A DNA stretch of 51,906 bases. Source: Chryseobacterium sp. GTDB taxonomy: Bacteria > Bacteroidota > Bacteroidia > Flavobacteriales > Weeksellaceae. Below the pieces are notes generated by a model. That model was not told the origin of the DNA and searched no databases. It was given only the letters and a program-made list of their open reading frames with translations. This document shows positions 23,525 to 32,692 of this stretch, piece after piece. The translations under genes and the position numbers were made by a program. Location: positions 172,703-224,608 of the forward strand of contig JAITUA010000008.1 in NCBI GenBank assembly GCA_031286615.1. The letters are read 5' to 3'. Positions within the stretch are counted from its first letter, which is position 1; every line of letters starts with the position of its first letter.

Positions 23525-25627
23525 ATGAGAAAACTTTTACTTTTTATACTTCTGTGCATCTCTCATACGTATTATTCTCAGGCAGATTGTGCTACGGCAT
23601 TATCCGTCTGCGGAAACTCAAATATCACTTACAGTCCTACAGGATATGGTAATATAAAAGAATTGGTAAACTCGGGAAGCTGTATAGATTTTACCGGGGA
23701 GCACAATTCCATTTGGTATAAAATTACGATTGCTACCGGAGGTACCCTTACTTTTGATCTGGTTCCGAATAATCCGGATGCCGATTATGACTGGGCTATT
23801 TTTGGTCCTAATGTAAACTGTGGAAGCCTAGGCTCACCCATACGCTGTAATGCTGCAACCGTTATCGGGCCTGGTCCGGCTACAGGATTAAATATGACAA
23901 GTACTCTTCTAAGTGCTGCCGGAGGTTCTCTTACACCATATTGCAGATATATGGATGTTTTACCAGGACAGACGTATTATTTGTTTATTGACAACTGGGT
24001 AAGCAGTACCAGTTCTACAACGGCTCCGTTTTCTTTGACATGGGGCGGAACCGCCACTCTGGCTTCACCATTTACAGACCCTAATATCCAGACGCAGCCA
24101 TTTACTCCTCCCGGGATTCCTGCGGCTAATCCTGCTGATCCAAGAGAAGTGGTAATCTGTTCAAGTACTGCTCTGTTTGATTTTTCTACATTGTCTGCAG
24201 GAATTATTAATGGAAATCAAAACTTTAATGTAAGTTATCACCTGAGCCAGAATGATGCTTTAACCGGGAATAATCCTATCACAGCTCCTATCACAGTAAA
24301 TACAACCACTGTTTACTATTACAGTATCAATTATACCGATCCAACCAATGCCACCAATCCGCTTAATAAATGTAAACAGGTTGGAACATTTAAATTCAAA
24401 GACGGTTCTATTACAGTTAAAAATGTAACATTAACTGAATGTAACAATAATAATGCAGGTACCGCTTTATTTGATTTAACCACAGCAGATGTTATTGGAA
24501 GCCCGAATGTCACCAAAAAGTATTATCACACGATGGCGGATCTCAATGCCGGTATCAATGAGATCACTACTCCTATGGCATTTGTATCTGCAGAAGGGAT
24601 GGTTTATGTAAAAGTCATCTCAGAATTTGGCTGTACTGCAGTAGCACAGATCACCTTGAAGTTTTATCCGGTGGTGGTGGTGAATGAAGTGACCCTAAGA
24701 TCATGTTTCATTGAGGCCAATCCATCCACTGCATCTTTCAATCTTGTGAATGCTTCGGTAACAGGTCAGACCAATCCGACCAAGAAATATTATCCTTCAT
24801 TGACCGATGCTGTCAATCAGACTAACGAGATACTGAATGCTAATAATTATATTGCTCCTAATGGATTTGTATATGTAAGAGTTTCCAATGCTCAGGGATG
24901 TTATGCAATAGCCAGAATTACTTTAGTTGTTATTGCACCGGTATATTCTGATAAACTTAAAGATGTAACCATCTGTGCAGAAGATCAGACGACACTGGAT
25001 GCGGGACCAGGATTCAAAAGCTACGAATGGAGCACAGGTGCCACTACTCAAACGATCAAAGCAGGAATTGGAGTATATTGGGTAAAACTTAAAACAGGAG
25101 AATGTATTGCTACACAAACAGTAAAAGTACTTCCTTCCGAACAGCCGGTTGTTTCCGGAATTGATATTTCAAATAATACAATTACAGTTTCAGTAACAGG
25201 AGGAAATCCGGCGTATAAATATTCCATAGACAATATCATCTGGCAGGACTCCAATGTTTTTAATAATCTTTCAAGAGGAGATCATAAAGTATACGTGAAA
25301 GACACTTACGATTGTGATCCGATAGAAATAGGAGTGGTTGTACCTAATTTGGTTAATGTGATTACTCCAAACGCAGATGGAGTGAATGATGTGATTGATT
25401 ATTCAGCATTAGGCAATAAACAAAACCTGATTATGAATATTTTTGACCGCTACGGAAACAAAATCTTCCAGGCTGACAGATCAAATGGTTATAAATGGGA
25501 TGGCACACAGGGCGGAAGAAGAGTGCCTACCGGAACTTACTGGTATTCTATCACATGGAATGAAAATGATAAAAATAATACTGCAATCAAATTTACAGGT
25601 TGGGTATTGGTAAAAAACAGAGAATAA
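23525..25627 (+). CDS. T9SS type B sorted surface protein
   Basis: A 700-residue secreted protein. Signal peptide MRKLLLFILLCISHTYYSQ; an N-terminal domain with GEHNSIWYKITIATGGTLTFDL of the kind seen in adhesin-like flavobacterial proteins; then repeated modules with the pattern V-x-x-C-x-x-N...FNL/FDL...KKYYxS/TxxD...NEI (about residues 295-470, at least two copies). The C-terminal domain of about 90 residues, ITPNADGVNDVIDY, IFDRYGNKIFQ, YKWDGTQGGRRVPTGTYWY and the end WVLVKNRE, is the type B sorting domain recognised by the type IX system. GldKLMN are encoded 12 kb away. Likely attached to or released from the cell surface; role unknown. Confidence 0.93.
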   Translation: MRKLLLFILLCISHTYYSQADCATALSVCGNSNITYSPTGYGNIKELVNSGSCIDFTGEHNSIWYKITIATGGTLTFDLVPNNPDADYDWAIFGPNVNCGSLGSPIRCNAATVIGPGPATGLNMTSTLLSAAGGSLTPYCRYMDVLPGQTYYLFIDNWVSSTSSTTAPFSLTWGGTATLASPFTDPNIQTQPFTPPGIPAANPADPREVVICSSTALFDFSTLSAGIINGNQNFNVSYHLSQNDALTGNNPITAPITVNTTTVYYYSINYTDPTNATNPLNKCKQVGTFKFKDGSITVKNVTLTECNNNNAGTALFDLTTADVIGSPNVTKKYYHTMADLNAGINEITTPMAFVSAEGMVYVKVISEFGCTAVAQITLKFYPVVVVNEVTLRSCFIEANPSTASFNLVNASVTGQTNPTKKYYPSLTDAVNQTNEILNANNYIAPNGFVYVRVSNAQGCYAIARITLVVIAPVYSDKLKDVTICAEDQTTLDAGPGFKSYEWSTGATTQTIKAGIGVYWVKLKTGECIATQTVKVLPSEQPVVSGIDISNNTITVSVTGGNPAYKYSIDNIIWQDSNVFNNLSRGDHKVYVKDTYDCDPIEIGVVVPNLVNVITPNADGVNDVIDYSALGNKQNLIMNIFDRYGNKIFQADRSNGYKWDGTQGGRRVPTGTYWYSITWNENDKNNTAIKFTGWVLVKNRE

Positions 25628-25648
25628 TAATAAATATAATACATAGAT

Positions 25649-25680
25649 AAAACCACTTCATTTGAAGTGGTTTTTATTTT
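25649..25680 (+). terminator. Terminator after the T9SS cargo gene
   Basis: Stem AAAACCACTTCA/TGAAGTGGTTTT with a 2-base apex, then TATTTTT. Confidence 0.9.
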
Positions 25681-25715
25681 TAAAAGTTTTTAAATTAGGT
25701 ATCAAAATAGAAAAA

Positions 25716-26306
25716 ATGAAAGACCTGTTTGTAAAACGTTTTGAATACTATAAATCCCTGGGAGATAAAACATTTGACCAGCTTACTGATGAACAGATGT
25801 TCTGGCAGTATAATGATGAAAGTAATTCTATTGCTGTCATTGTAAAACATATTGCAGGAAATATGCTTTCAAGATGGACCAATTTTCTGACTGAAGATGG
25901 AGAAAAATCCTGGCGTAACCGTGATGGAGAATTTGTCAATACATTTACTACTAAACAACAGGTGCTGGATTTTTGGGAAAAAGGCTGGGAATGTTTTTTT
26001 GATGCCCTTGAAAAGATAAATGATGATAATTTGTATTCAACAACTTATATCAGAGGGGAAGCGCATTCTGTTATTGATGCCGTTCTCCGCCAGTTGGCTC
26101 ACTATCCTTATCATATCGGTCAGATTGTTTATATCGCAAAAATGATAAAAAATGAAAACTGGAATACGCTGTCTATTCCCAGAAACCGTTCTCAGGAGTT
26201 TAATACAGAAATGAAAAACAGGTTTTTAAACAATGAATCAGATACCAATTCATCACCCGTCTGCTTTCAGAACAGCCCTGAAGTAAGGGATGAATATAAA
26301 CAATAG
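25716..26306 (+). CDS. DUF1572/DinB-like protein
   Basis: 196 residues starting MKDLFVKRFEYYKSL. An upstream in-frame start at 25662 would lie inside the terminator hairpin of the previous gene and is rejected. The protein has the four-helix DinB pattern with likely metal-binding histidines in VKHIAGNML and LAHYPYHIGQIVYIA. Related proteins are putative metal-dependent thiol S-transferases, but the substrate here is unknown. It is a single gene before the mtaB promoter. Confidence 0.88.
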   Translation: MKDLFVKRFEYYKSLGDKTFDQLTDEQMFWQYNDESNSIAVIVKHIAGNMLSRWTNFLTEDGEKSWRNRDGEFVNTFTTKQQVLDFWEKGWECFFDALEKINDDNLYSTTYIRGEAHSVIDAVLRQLAHYPYHIGQIVYIAKMIKNENWNTLSIPRNRSQEFNTEMKNRFLNNESDTNSSPVCFQNSPEVRDEYKQ

Positions 26307-26318
26307 ATTGAATCAATC

Positions 26319-26347
26319 TTGGATTATTATTAAAATTACTATCTTTG
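26319..26347 (+). promoter_or_regulatory. Promoter of mtaB
   Basis: TTG (26319-26321), 18 bases, TATCTTTG (26340-26347). A purine-rich AGGAG (26363-26367) lies 5 bases before the ATG, one of few Shine-Dalgarno-like sites in the window. Confidence 0.75.
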
Positions 26348-26372
26348 CACCCATAAAATTCAGGAGTAACAA

Positions 26373-27719
26373 ATGTCTACTTTTCATAGAACTGCCGCGT
26401 TTCATACACTTGGCTGCAAATTAAACTTTGCAGAAACATCTACTATTGCCCGTCAATTAACAGATGCAGGTTATGATAAGGTAAGTTTTGATGATAAAGC
26501 GAATGTGTATGTTATCAATACATGTTCCGTGACAGAAAATGCTGACCGTGAGTGTAAACTGCACGTAAAAAGAGCAATGAAAGCCAATCCGGATGGGCTG
26601 GTAGTTATTGTTGGATGCTATGCACAATTGAAACCTGAAGAAATTTCACAAATTGAAGGAGTTGATCTTGTTTTAGGAGCAAAAGAAAAATTCAATATTC
26701 TGAGCTACCTTGATGATTTGGAGAAATCTGAGAATGAAGGAGTAGTTCACTCATGTGAAATTGAAGAAACAGACTTCTTTATCGGAAGTTATTCTATTGG
26801 TGACAGAACCAGAGCTTTCCTGAAAGTACAGGATGGTTGTGACTATAAATGTACATACTGTACCATCCCCTTAGCAAGAGGAATTTCACGTTCCGATACT
26901 ATTGAAAATGTTCTTAGAAACGCCACAGAAATTGCGGCAAAAGATATCAAAGAAATTGTTCTTACAGGCGTGAACATCGGGGATTATGGTAAAGGAGAAT
27001 TCGGAAATAAAAGACACGAGCATACTTTCCTTGATCTAATTTCAGAACTGGACAAAGTAGAGGGGATTGAAAGAATCCGTATATCTTCTATTGAACCCAA
27101 CCTTTTGAAAGATGAAAGTATTGAACTGGTTTCTAAAAGCAAAAGCTTTGTTCCGCATTTTCATATCCCGTTACAGTCCGGAAGCGATGATCTCTTGAAA
27201 AAGATGAAACGCCGTTACCTGACAAAGCTGTATAATGACAGAGTAAACAAGATCCGCGAGGTAATGCCTGATGCGGCTATTGGAGTAGATGTTATTGTAG
27301 GGTTTCCGGGAGAAACTGAGGAGATATTTATGGAAACTTATAATTTCCTTAATGAACTTCCTATTACTTACCTTCACGTATTTACCTATTCCGAAAGAGA
27401 AAATACGGAAGCTGCTGCAATGGAAGGTGTTGTTCCGGTAGCTGAAAGAAAAAAACGTAATAAAATGCTTAGAATTCTATCCGAAAAGAAGAAAATGGCA
27501 TTTTATCAGACACAACTTGGAAAATCGCTTCCAGTTCTTTGGGAGCACGAAAATAAAGACGGAAAAATGTTTGGCTTCACAGAAAACTATGTGAGAGTCC
27601 AGAAAGACTTTGATCCTGCATCCGTAAATCAAATTGAATTTCTAAATTTAGAAAAAATCCTGTCAGATGGCACGGTTTCTGTGCAATCTTCTTACCAAAA
27701 TTTTTTAGCAAAAGCGTAG
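26373..27719 (+). CDS. mtaB: tRNA t6A37 methylthiotransferase MtaB
   Basis: A 448-residue radical SAM enzyme that adds a methylthio group to t6A at position 37 of tRNAs reading ANN codons, giving ms2t6A. N-terminal UPF0004 domain with cluster cysteines Cys15 (TLGCKLN), Cys51 (NTCSVTE) and Cys82 (GCYAQ); radical SAM core with CxxxCxxC at 156-163 (GCDYKCTYCTIPLARG); C-terminal TRAM-like segment. The TLGCKLNFAE start separates MtaB from MiaB and RimO (which have GCQMN or GCxKN). It may be cotranscribed with the FMN glutamate synthase-like gene 54 bases downstream. Confidence 0.96.
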   Translation: MSTFHRTAAFHTLGCKLNFAETSTIARQLTDAGYDKVSFDDKANVYVINTCSVTENADRECKLHVKRAMKANPDGLVVIVGCYAQLKPEEISQIEGVDLVLGAKEKFNILSYLDDLEKSENEGVVHSCEIEETDFFIGSYSIGDRTRAFLKVQDGCDYKCTYCTIPLARGISRSDTIENVLRNATEIAAKDIKEIVLTGVNIGDYGKGEFGNKRHEHTFLDLISELDKVEGIERIRISSIEPNLLKDESIELVSKSKSFVPHFHIPLQSGSDDLLKKMKRRYLTKLYNDRVNKIREVMPDAAIGVDVIVGFPGETEEIFMETYNFLNELPITYLHVFTYSERENTEAAAMEGVVPVAERKKRNKMLRILSEKKKMAFYQTQLGKSLPVLWEHENKDGKMFGFTENYVRVQKDFDPASVNQIEFLNLEKILSDGTVSVQSSYQNFLAKA

Positions 27720-27773
27720 GCTCTTTGCTAAAATTCTACTAAATTTATTTTTAAACTTTTAAATACTACATTC

Positions 27774-29291
27774 ATGAGAGATAAGTTTTTATCTTGGGGA
27801 ATTGTATTAGTAGTTGCTACATGGATTATAGCACTGCTGATCAGAGCGCATTACTGGATACCAACGCTGTTATCCGCAATCTATGCATTAGGTGTATACA
27901 ATGCTTACCAATCGAAACATGCTATTTTGAGGAACTTTCCTGTACTAGGATACTTCAGGTATTTTTTCGAGAGTATTTCACCTGAAATGCAGCAGTACTT
28001 TATTGAGAGGGAGACAGACGGAAAACCATTTCCAAGAAATCAGCGTTCTGCAGTATACAGACGTGCAAAAAATTTAAGTGATACCGTAGCTTTCGGTACA
28101 CAGCTGGAAGTTAATCACAGAAAATATGAAGGGATCAAGCATTCTATTTATGCAAAATCACCATCAGAAGAACTTCCGAGAGTATGGGTGGGGGGAGAAC
28201 AGTGTACACAGCCTTACCATGCTTCATTATTTAATATCTCAGCCATGAGTTTCGGGGCATTGAGTGACAGAGCTCAGATCTCTCTGAACAGAGGTGCCAA
28301 AAAAGGAAACTTTTATCACAATACAGGAGAAGGAGGAATTTCACCACACCATATGGAAGGAGGTGATTTATGCTGGCAGATTGGAACAGGATACTTCGGA
28401 TGTCGTGATGAAGAAGGAAAGTTCAATCCGGAGCTTTTTGAAAAATATTCAACTCTTCCTAATGTGAAAATGATTGAGATCAAACTATCACAAGGGGCAA
28501 AACCAGGACATGGTGGAGTTCTACCAGGGGTAAAAAACACTCCGGAAATTGCAGCGATCCGTCACGTAACACCGGGAATGACCGTTATTTCACCACCATC
28601 CCATACATCATTCTCAGATGCGGCAGGATTGCTGAGGTTTGTACAGCAGCTGAGAGAGCTTTCAGGAGGAAAACCTGTTGGGTTCAAGCTTTGTATAGGG
28701 GATACCAAAGAATTTGAAGATATCTGCGTTCAAATGAATGTCTTGAAAATTTATCCTGACTTTATTACCATAGACGGAGCGGAAGGAGGAACTGGAGCAG
28801 CACCGCCGGAATTCTCAGATGGAGTAGGGATGCCATTAGAACCCGCTTTGATATTTGTAAACAGAACACTTAATAACTATAACGTAAGACACAAACTAAG
28901 AGTGATTGCCAGCGGAAAAGTTCTTACCAGTCTGGATATTCTGAGAGCAATTTCTATGGGTGCTGATATGTGTAACAATGCAAGAGGATTTATGTTTTCT
29001 CTGGGATGTATTCAGGCATTGAGATGTAACTCAAACAACTGTCCTACAGGAGTCGCTACACAAGATAAAATGCTTATTAAAGGGCTTGATGTGACGGATA
29101 AAGCCGAAAGAGTATACCATTTTCATAAAAATACGCTTCATACTTGCAATGAACTGATTGCTGCCGCAGGAAGAAGCTCTTATGAAGAAGTAGATGCTAC
29201 CATGTTTATGAGAGGAGATGAATTTGACCACCTTGCAGACCTTTATTTCCCTGATATCTTAGGAAATGTGAAACAGAAGGCAAGAACCTAA
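27774..29291 (+). CDS. FMN-binding glutamate synthase family protein
   Basis: 505 residues: two N-terminal membrane segments (about residues 6-45), then the FMN/Fe-S synthase domain of glutamate synthase (residues 90-490). The FMN-barrel motifs are visible (NISAMSFGALSDRAQISL, TGEGGISPHH, GAKPGHGGVLPG, DGAEGGTGAAP). A 3Fe-4S cluster motif reads C-I-Q-A-L-R-C-N-S-N-N-C-P. It lacks the glutaminase and C-terminal domains of GltB (about 1500 residues), so it probably is not a classical glutamate synthase; stand-alone members have unclear reactions. Membrane anchored, catalytic part likely cytoplasmic. Confidence 0.9.
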   Translation: MRDKFLSWGIVLVVATWIIALLIRAHYWIPTLLSAIYALGVYNAYQSKHAILRNFPVLGYFRYFFESISPEMQQYFIERETDGKPFPRNQRSAVYRRAKNLSDTVAFGTQLEVNHRKYEGIKHSIYAKSPSEELPRVWVGGEQCTQPYHASLFNISAMSFGALSDRAQISLNRGAKKGNFYHNTGEGGISPHHMEGGDLCWQIGTGYFGCRDEEGKFNPELFEKYSTLPNVKMIEIKLSQGAKPGHGGVLPGVKNTPEIAAIRHVTPGMTVISPPSHTSFSDAAGLLRFVQQLRELSGGKPVGFKLCIGDTKEFEDICVQMNVLKIYPDFITIDGAEGGTGAAPPEFSDGVGMPLEPALIFVNRTLNNYNVRHKLRVIASGKVLTSLDILRAISMGADMCNNARGFMFSLGCIQALRCNSNNCPTGVATQDKMLIKGLDVTDKAERVYHFHKNTLHTCNELIAAAGRSSYEEVDATMFMRGDEFDHLADLYFPDILGNVKQKART

Positions 29292-29313
29292 TTCTGATAA
29301 TCGTATAGATATA

Positions 29314-29355
29314 AATAAGCCCCACAATACTCATTGCGGGGCTTATTATTATTTT
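29314..29355 (+). terminator. Terminator after the glutamate synthase-like gene
   Basis: Stem AATAAGCCCC/GGGGCTTATT, extended inside by CAAT/ATTG across a mismatch, then ATTATTTTATTT. The next gene converges from the other side. Confidence 0.8.
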
Positions 29356-29376
29356 ATTTAAACTTTACGTTGTGAC

Positions 29377-30150
29377 TTATGGTCTTGCTGCTCTGCTATA
29401 CACCTGGAAGTTGAAAACGAAAGTTTTGTTTCTTAATGAGATGATCTGACCATAACCCGGGTAATTGTATGGGAAATAAGGATCTCTTGAGAAAGCTGCT
29501 CTCGAAGGAACAATAATTACTCCCTGTAAGTTATATGGTGATCCGCTAGAGTAGTCTTTGAATGCTGTAAATTTCTGCATGGCCTCACTAAACCCTTCGA
29601 TCTCGTAGTAACTTCTTTTTTTTGCCGCATCAGTAGTTGCATTTTCGATCAATGGATCTTTTTTGCCATCTACATCAGAAATATAATAGAATTTAGGATC
29701 AATTGCAGGAATTCCGGTTCCGTTTATTGTATTCATGAAATCTGTAGCAGCAGTAAATGAAGATTTTCCATCTGTATTAATTGCTAGATACGTAGTAGCT
29801 TTCATCATTACAGTAAGAATATCGGTACTTGTGATTGTCTGTTCTGGTGTGGGATTAACAGGCTGTGCCCCATCCCTTATAATATAAATTGTTCCTGAAG
29901 GAAGCGTTTTATAATCAAGTTCAGATAACTTCTTTTCATTATCATCCGCAGTATCCGTAGAACTGAAAGCTTTTATATTACCTTGTGCATCCAGATAATT
30001 CTCATCCATAAATTTCTTAATGGCTTGATCATCATATGTGTTTTGTGTAGTAATGTCTTCCGGTTCTACATAGGGTGACGTATCATCATCTTTCTTACAA
30101 GCAGAAAAACACAAAGATCCTGCAAGGATATATAAAAATATTTTTTTCAT
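29377..30150 (-). CDS. FKBP-like lipoprotein
   Basis: 257 residues. Lipoprotein signal peptide MKKIFLYILAGSLCFSAC with Cys18, then an acidic linker. The C-terminal half has the outline of an FKBP peptidyl-prolyl isomerase domain (LPSGTIYIIRDG at the start of the domain; GVIIVPSRAAFS, YPGYGQIISLRNKTFVFNFQVYS at the end), as in GldI-type gliding lipoproteins. Similarity is distant, and several active-site aromatic positions cannot be confirmed by eye. It would act in the periplasm in protein folding. A -7 element lies upstream, in the divergent region shared with the S4-domain gene. Confidence 0.75.
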   Translation of the reverse strand: MKKIFLYILAGSLCFSACKKDDDTSPYVEPEDITTQNTYDDQAIKKFMDENYLDAQGNIKAFSSTDTADDNEKKLSELDYKTLPSGTIYIIRDGAQPVNPTPEQTITSTDILTVMMKATTYLAINTDGKSSFTAATDFMNTINGTGIPAIDPKFYYISDVDGKKDPLIENATTDAAKKRSYYEIEGFSEAMQKFTAFKDYSSGSPYNLQGVIIVPSRAAFSRDPYFPYNYPGYGQIISLRNKTFVFNFQVYSRAARP

Positions 30151-30188
30151 TTCAAAAAACTTTAATTACTTTACAAATAATATAACGG

Positions 30189-30196
30189 CAAAAGTA
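30189..30196 (-). promoter_or_regulatory. -7 promoter element for the FKBP-like gene
   Basis: The minus strand reads TACTTTTG, a perfect TAnnTTTG, 38 bases before the ATG and within the 55-base divergent region. Confidence 0.5.
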
Positions 30197-30205
30197 TAAA
30201 AAAAT

Positions 30206-30643
30206 ATGAGAATAGATAAATTTTTATGGAGCATTCGTTTTTATAAGACAAGAAATATTGCAGCAGAGGAGATTAAGAAGAATAGAGTTTCTATAGGAAC
30301 GTCTGCCGTAAAGTCATCTAAAGAGGTAAAAGAAGGAGATACAATTAAAATCCGTAAGAATCAGATTGATTATAAAATAAAAGTAATTCAGATTCCTAAA
30401 AGCAGAATAGGAGCCAAATTGGTGCCTCTTCATATTCAGGACGTAACAGATAAAGAACAATATGAACTGTTGAAACTTCGTAAGATGTCACAAGACTATT
30501 ACAGAAACAAAGGAGAGGGAAGACCTACGAAAAAAGACAGAAGGGAAATGGATGATTATGTAGGTAACGATATCGCTTCAGATTTTACAGACTGGGATGA
30601 TTTCTTTGGAGAAACAGATAATGGAGAGGAAAGCGAAGATTAA
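30206..30643 (+). CDS. S4-domain RNA-binding protein (Hsp15-like)
   Basis: 145 residues. The S4 RNA-binding domain occupies residues 1-60 (MRIDKFLWSIRFYKTRNIAAEEI, NRVSIGTSAVKSSKEVKEGDTIKI). A basic middle (KKDRREMDDY) and an acidic tail (FFGETDNGEESED) follow. The arrangement matches Hsp15/HslR-type proteins, which bind stalled 50S subunits carrying nascent tRNA and aid ribosome rescue. It is single-gene and convergent with aroK. Confidence 0.9.
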   Translation: MRIDKFLWSIRFYKTRNIAAEEIKKNRVSIGTSAVKSSKEVKEGDTIKIRKNQIDYKIKVIQIPKSRIGAKLVPLHIQDVTDKEQYELLKLRKMSQDYYRNKGEGRPTKKDRREMDDYVGNDIASDFTDWDDFFGETDNGEESED

Positions 30644-30654
30644 TATAAAAATAA

Positions 30655-30678
30655 AAAAGCTCTAGAGATAGAGCTTTT
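30655..30678. terminator. Bidirectional terminator (S4 protein / aroK)
   Basis: Stem AAAAGCTCTA/TAGAGCTTTT with a 4-base loop; A/T tracts on both sides. The aroK stop lies inside it. Confidence 0.85.
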
Positions 30679-31177
30679 CTATTATTTCGTTGACAATGTC
30701 TTCCGGTTCTCTGGAATCTGTACCTACAGTGAATTGTGCTTTACTGTAAAACTGATTTCTTTCAAATAAATGTTTAGCGATGAATTCCGGGAGGTCTTCA
30801 TCAGATATATTGGCAATCAATGGTCTTTTTTCTTTCTGTTTTGAAAGCCTTTCAACCAAAGTTCCTACAGAACTTCTTAAAAAAACACTTTTGGAATTAT
30901 GATTGATGATCTCCATGTTATTGTAATAAACAGGAGTTCCTCCGCCAAGACTTAAAACTACATTTTCTTCCGAAGCCAATATCTCTTCCAAGGCCTCTCT
31001 TTCCAGCTTTCTAAAGTAAATCTCACCCTTCTTTTCAAAAATTTCCGGAATGGTTAATTTATTTCTTCTGGAAATCTCTTTATCGAGATCAATCAATTTA
31101 AAATCGACTTTTTCGCTTAATATTTTGGAAATGTGAGATTTGCCACTCCCCATGTATCCGATCAATGAAATTACCAT
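30662..31177 (-). CDS. aroK: Shikimate kinase
   Basis: A 171-residue kinase that phosphorylates shikimate with ATP in aromatic amino acid synthesis. Walker A GYMGSGKSH (residues 7-15), shikimate-binding Asp in LIDLDKEI, EKKGEIYFRKLE, the Walker B-like LSLGGGTP (shikimate contact), and the lid RPLI all sit in normal order. Length is typical. Start context and the divergent tRNA promoter support the ATG at 31177. Confidence 0.96.
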   Translation of the reverse strand: MVISLIGYMGSGKSHISKILSEKVDFKLIDLDKEISRRNKLTIPEIFEKKGEIYFRKLEREALEEILASEENVVLSLGGGTPVYYNNMEIINHNSKSVFLRSSVGTLVERLSKQKEKRPLIANISDEDLPEFIAKHLFERNQFYSKAQFTVGTDSREPEDIVNEIIEKLYL

Positions 31178-31209
31178 GAATTTTTTTTAAACAAATTTGC
31201 GAAAAAGTT

Positions 31210-31238
31210 TTGAGATAAAGAAAAAAGTCATATCTTTG
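31210..31238 (+). promoter_or_regulatory. Promoter of the tRNA cluster
   Basis: TTG (31210-31212), 18 bases, TATCTTTG (31231-31238). The first tRNA begins 54 bases after it. Confidence 0.8.
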
Positions 31239-31292
31239 CACCACTTAAAACAAGGGACATTACTTAAATGAAAACTTGATGAGTAAGTGACC

Positions 31293-31365
31293 GACTCGGT
31301 AGCTCAGCTGGTAGAGCAATACACTTTTAATGTATGGGTCCTGGGTTCGAATCCCAGCCGGGTCA
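31293..31365 (+). tRNA. tRNA-Lys (anticodon TTT), copy 1
   Basis: 73 bases. The acceptor stem GACTCGG pairs with CCGGGTC; anticodon stem ATACA/TGTAT with loop CTTTTAA; T loop TTCGAAT. CCA is not encoded. An identical copy is at 31539. Confidence 0.97.
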
Positions 31366-31400
31366 CAAGCAATAAAAATTACTTATTTTGTAATTTTATT

Positions 31401-31483
31401 GCCTGCGTGGTGAAATTGGTAGACACGCCATCTTGAGGGGGTGGTTTCCTAAGGATGTGCTGGTTCGAGTCCAGTCGCAGGCA
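31401..31483 (+). tRNA. tRNA-Leu (anticodon GAG)
   Basis: 83 bases, class II with a long variable arm (TTTCCTAAGGATGT). Acceptor GCCTGCG/CGCAGGC; anticodon stem CCATC/GGTGG with loop TTGAGGG. CCA is not encoded. Confidence 0.96.
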
Positions 31484-31538
31484 CTGCAAAGAAAAATTTA
31501 TAATTAATATTGAAATTTATTTCATTTTAATTGTGGCC

Positions 31539-31611
31539 GACTCGGTAGCTCAGCTGGTAGAGCAATACACTTTTAATGTATGGGTCCTGGGTTCGAATCC
31601 CAGCCGGGTCA
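31539..31611 (+). tRNA. tRNA-Lys (anticodon TTT), copy 2
   Basis: Identical to the copy at 31293, including short flanks (CC before and CAAG after). The two form a direct repeat around the tRNA-Leu gene. Confidence 0.97.
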
Positions 31612-31666
31612 CAAGTTTACTGAAAAGTAAATTTTTTTCATATTAATATTTTGTGATTTGGTGTTT

Positions 31667-31699
31667 CAAAGGCTTCCTTCAGGAGGCCTTTGATTTTTT
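31667..31699 (+). terminator. Terminator of the tRNA cluster
   Basis: Stem CAAAGGCTTCC/GGAGGCCTTTG (one G-T pair) with loop TTCA, followed by ATTTTTTT. Confidence 0.88.
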
Positions 31700-31782
31700 T
31701 ATTCAACTATAATAAAAGAAATTTAACAATTCCAGACATATCGGAAATGATTGGGTGGATTAGTTTTTATTATAATAAATCA

Positions 31783-31814
31783 AAAAAGCTCTGACATTGT
31801 GATCAGAGCTTTTT
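31783..31814. terminator. Terminator after panC
   Basis: Stem AAAAAGCTCTGA/TCAGAGCTTTTT with an 8-base loop. The T tract on the minus strand serves panC; the plus side could back up the tRNA terminator. Confidence 0.88.
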
Positions 31815-31843
31815 ATCTTATAAAAATATATGTTTTTATCGGA

Positions 31844-32692
31844 TTAGTCTAAGTGCATATTGTCAATTAATCTTACACCATCTACCACCACTACAATGAA
31901 TGCTCTGAATTTTCTGTCTTTATAGAAGAAATCAGTTTCCTGTAGAGTGTTTTCATCGGCAATCAGGAAATATTCCAGCTTCATTCCCTGCTGATTGTCA
32001 AAAATATCAGTTACTCTTTCTTTTATTTCCGGTATGGTAACAGTCCTGAACCAGTCATTTACTTTTTTTAAAGTCTCATAAATGACTTTGGAAGCTTCTT
32101 TGCGGTCTTCATGAAGTCTCTGGTTTCTTGAGCTTAATGCCAATCCGTTTTCTGCTCTGTAGATTGGAACTCCAGATATCTTAACAGGAAGATGTTTTTT
32201 ATCTACCATTTTTTTTATAATAGCAAGCTGCTGAAAGTCTTTTTCTCCAAAATAAGCATTGTCAGGCTGTATCTGTCTGAAAAGCTCTTCTACAACGGTT
32301 CCTACACCGTCAAAATGTCCAGGTCTGGATTTTCCTTCCATCTCATTTTCCAATCCATCAAAATCATAGCGCTGGCTTTCAGTTTTCTCAGGGTAGATAT
32401 CTGCTACCTCAGGGATATAAACGGCATCTACAAGACCTGAAGTTTGAAGAATAAGTATATCTCTGTTAACATCTCTTGGGTATTTTTCAAGATCTTCAGA
32501 ATTGTTGAACTGGGTTGGATTTACAAAAATTGAAGAAATAACAAGGTCATTTTCTTTTCTTGCCTCTTCATACAGAGAAAGATGGCCTTTATGTAAAGCA
32601 CCCATAGTAGGTGCAAAGCCAATTCTTTTCCCCATTTCTTTCTGTCTTTCAATGAAATCCTGAAGGACTTTCCTATTTTTTATAACTTCCAT
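31844..32692 (-). CDS. panC: Pantothenate synthetase
   Basis: A 282-residue cytoplasmic enzyme that joins pantoate and beta-alanine with ATP to make pantothenate (coenzyme A pathway). Motifs: PTMGALHKGHLSL (HIGH-like nucleotide site, about residues 28-40), FVNPTQFN, RPGHFDGVGTVV, FGEKDFQQL and the KMSKS-like SSRNQRL. Normal length. It diverges from the starch-synthase-like gene, an arrangement common in flavobacteria as far as I recall. Confidence 0.96.
   Translation of the reverse strand: MEVIKNRKVLQDFIERQKEMGKRIGFAPTMGALHKGHLSLYEEARKENDLVISSIFVNPTQFNNSEDLEKYPRDVNRDILILQTSGLVDAVYIPEVADIYPEKTESQRYDFDGLENEMEGKSRPGHFDGVGTVVEELFRQIQPDNAYFGEKDFQQLAIIKKMVDKKHLPVKISGVPIYRAENGLALSSRNQRLHEDRKEASKVIYETLKKVNDWFRTVTIPEIKERVTDIFDNQQGMKLEYFLIADENTLQETDFFYKDRKFRAFIVVVVDGVRLIDNMHLD

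Noticed and set aside
31455-31646. 63-codon plus-strand open frame
   Set aside because: It overlaps the tRNA-Leu and second tRNA-Lys genes; VAQLVEQ/GSNPSR-type translations are the usual product of reading tRNA sequence.
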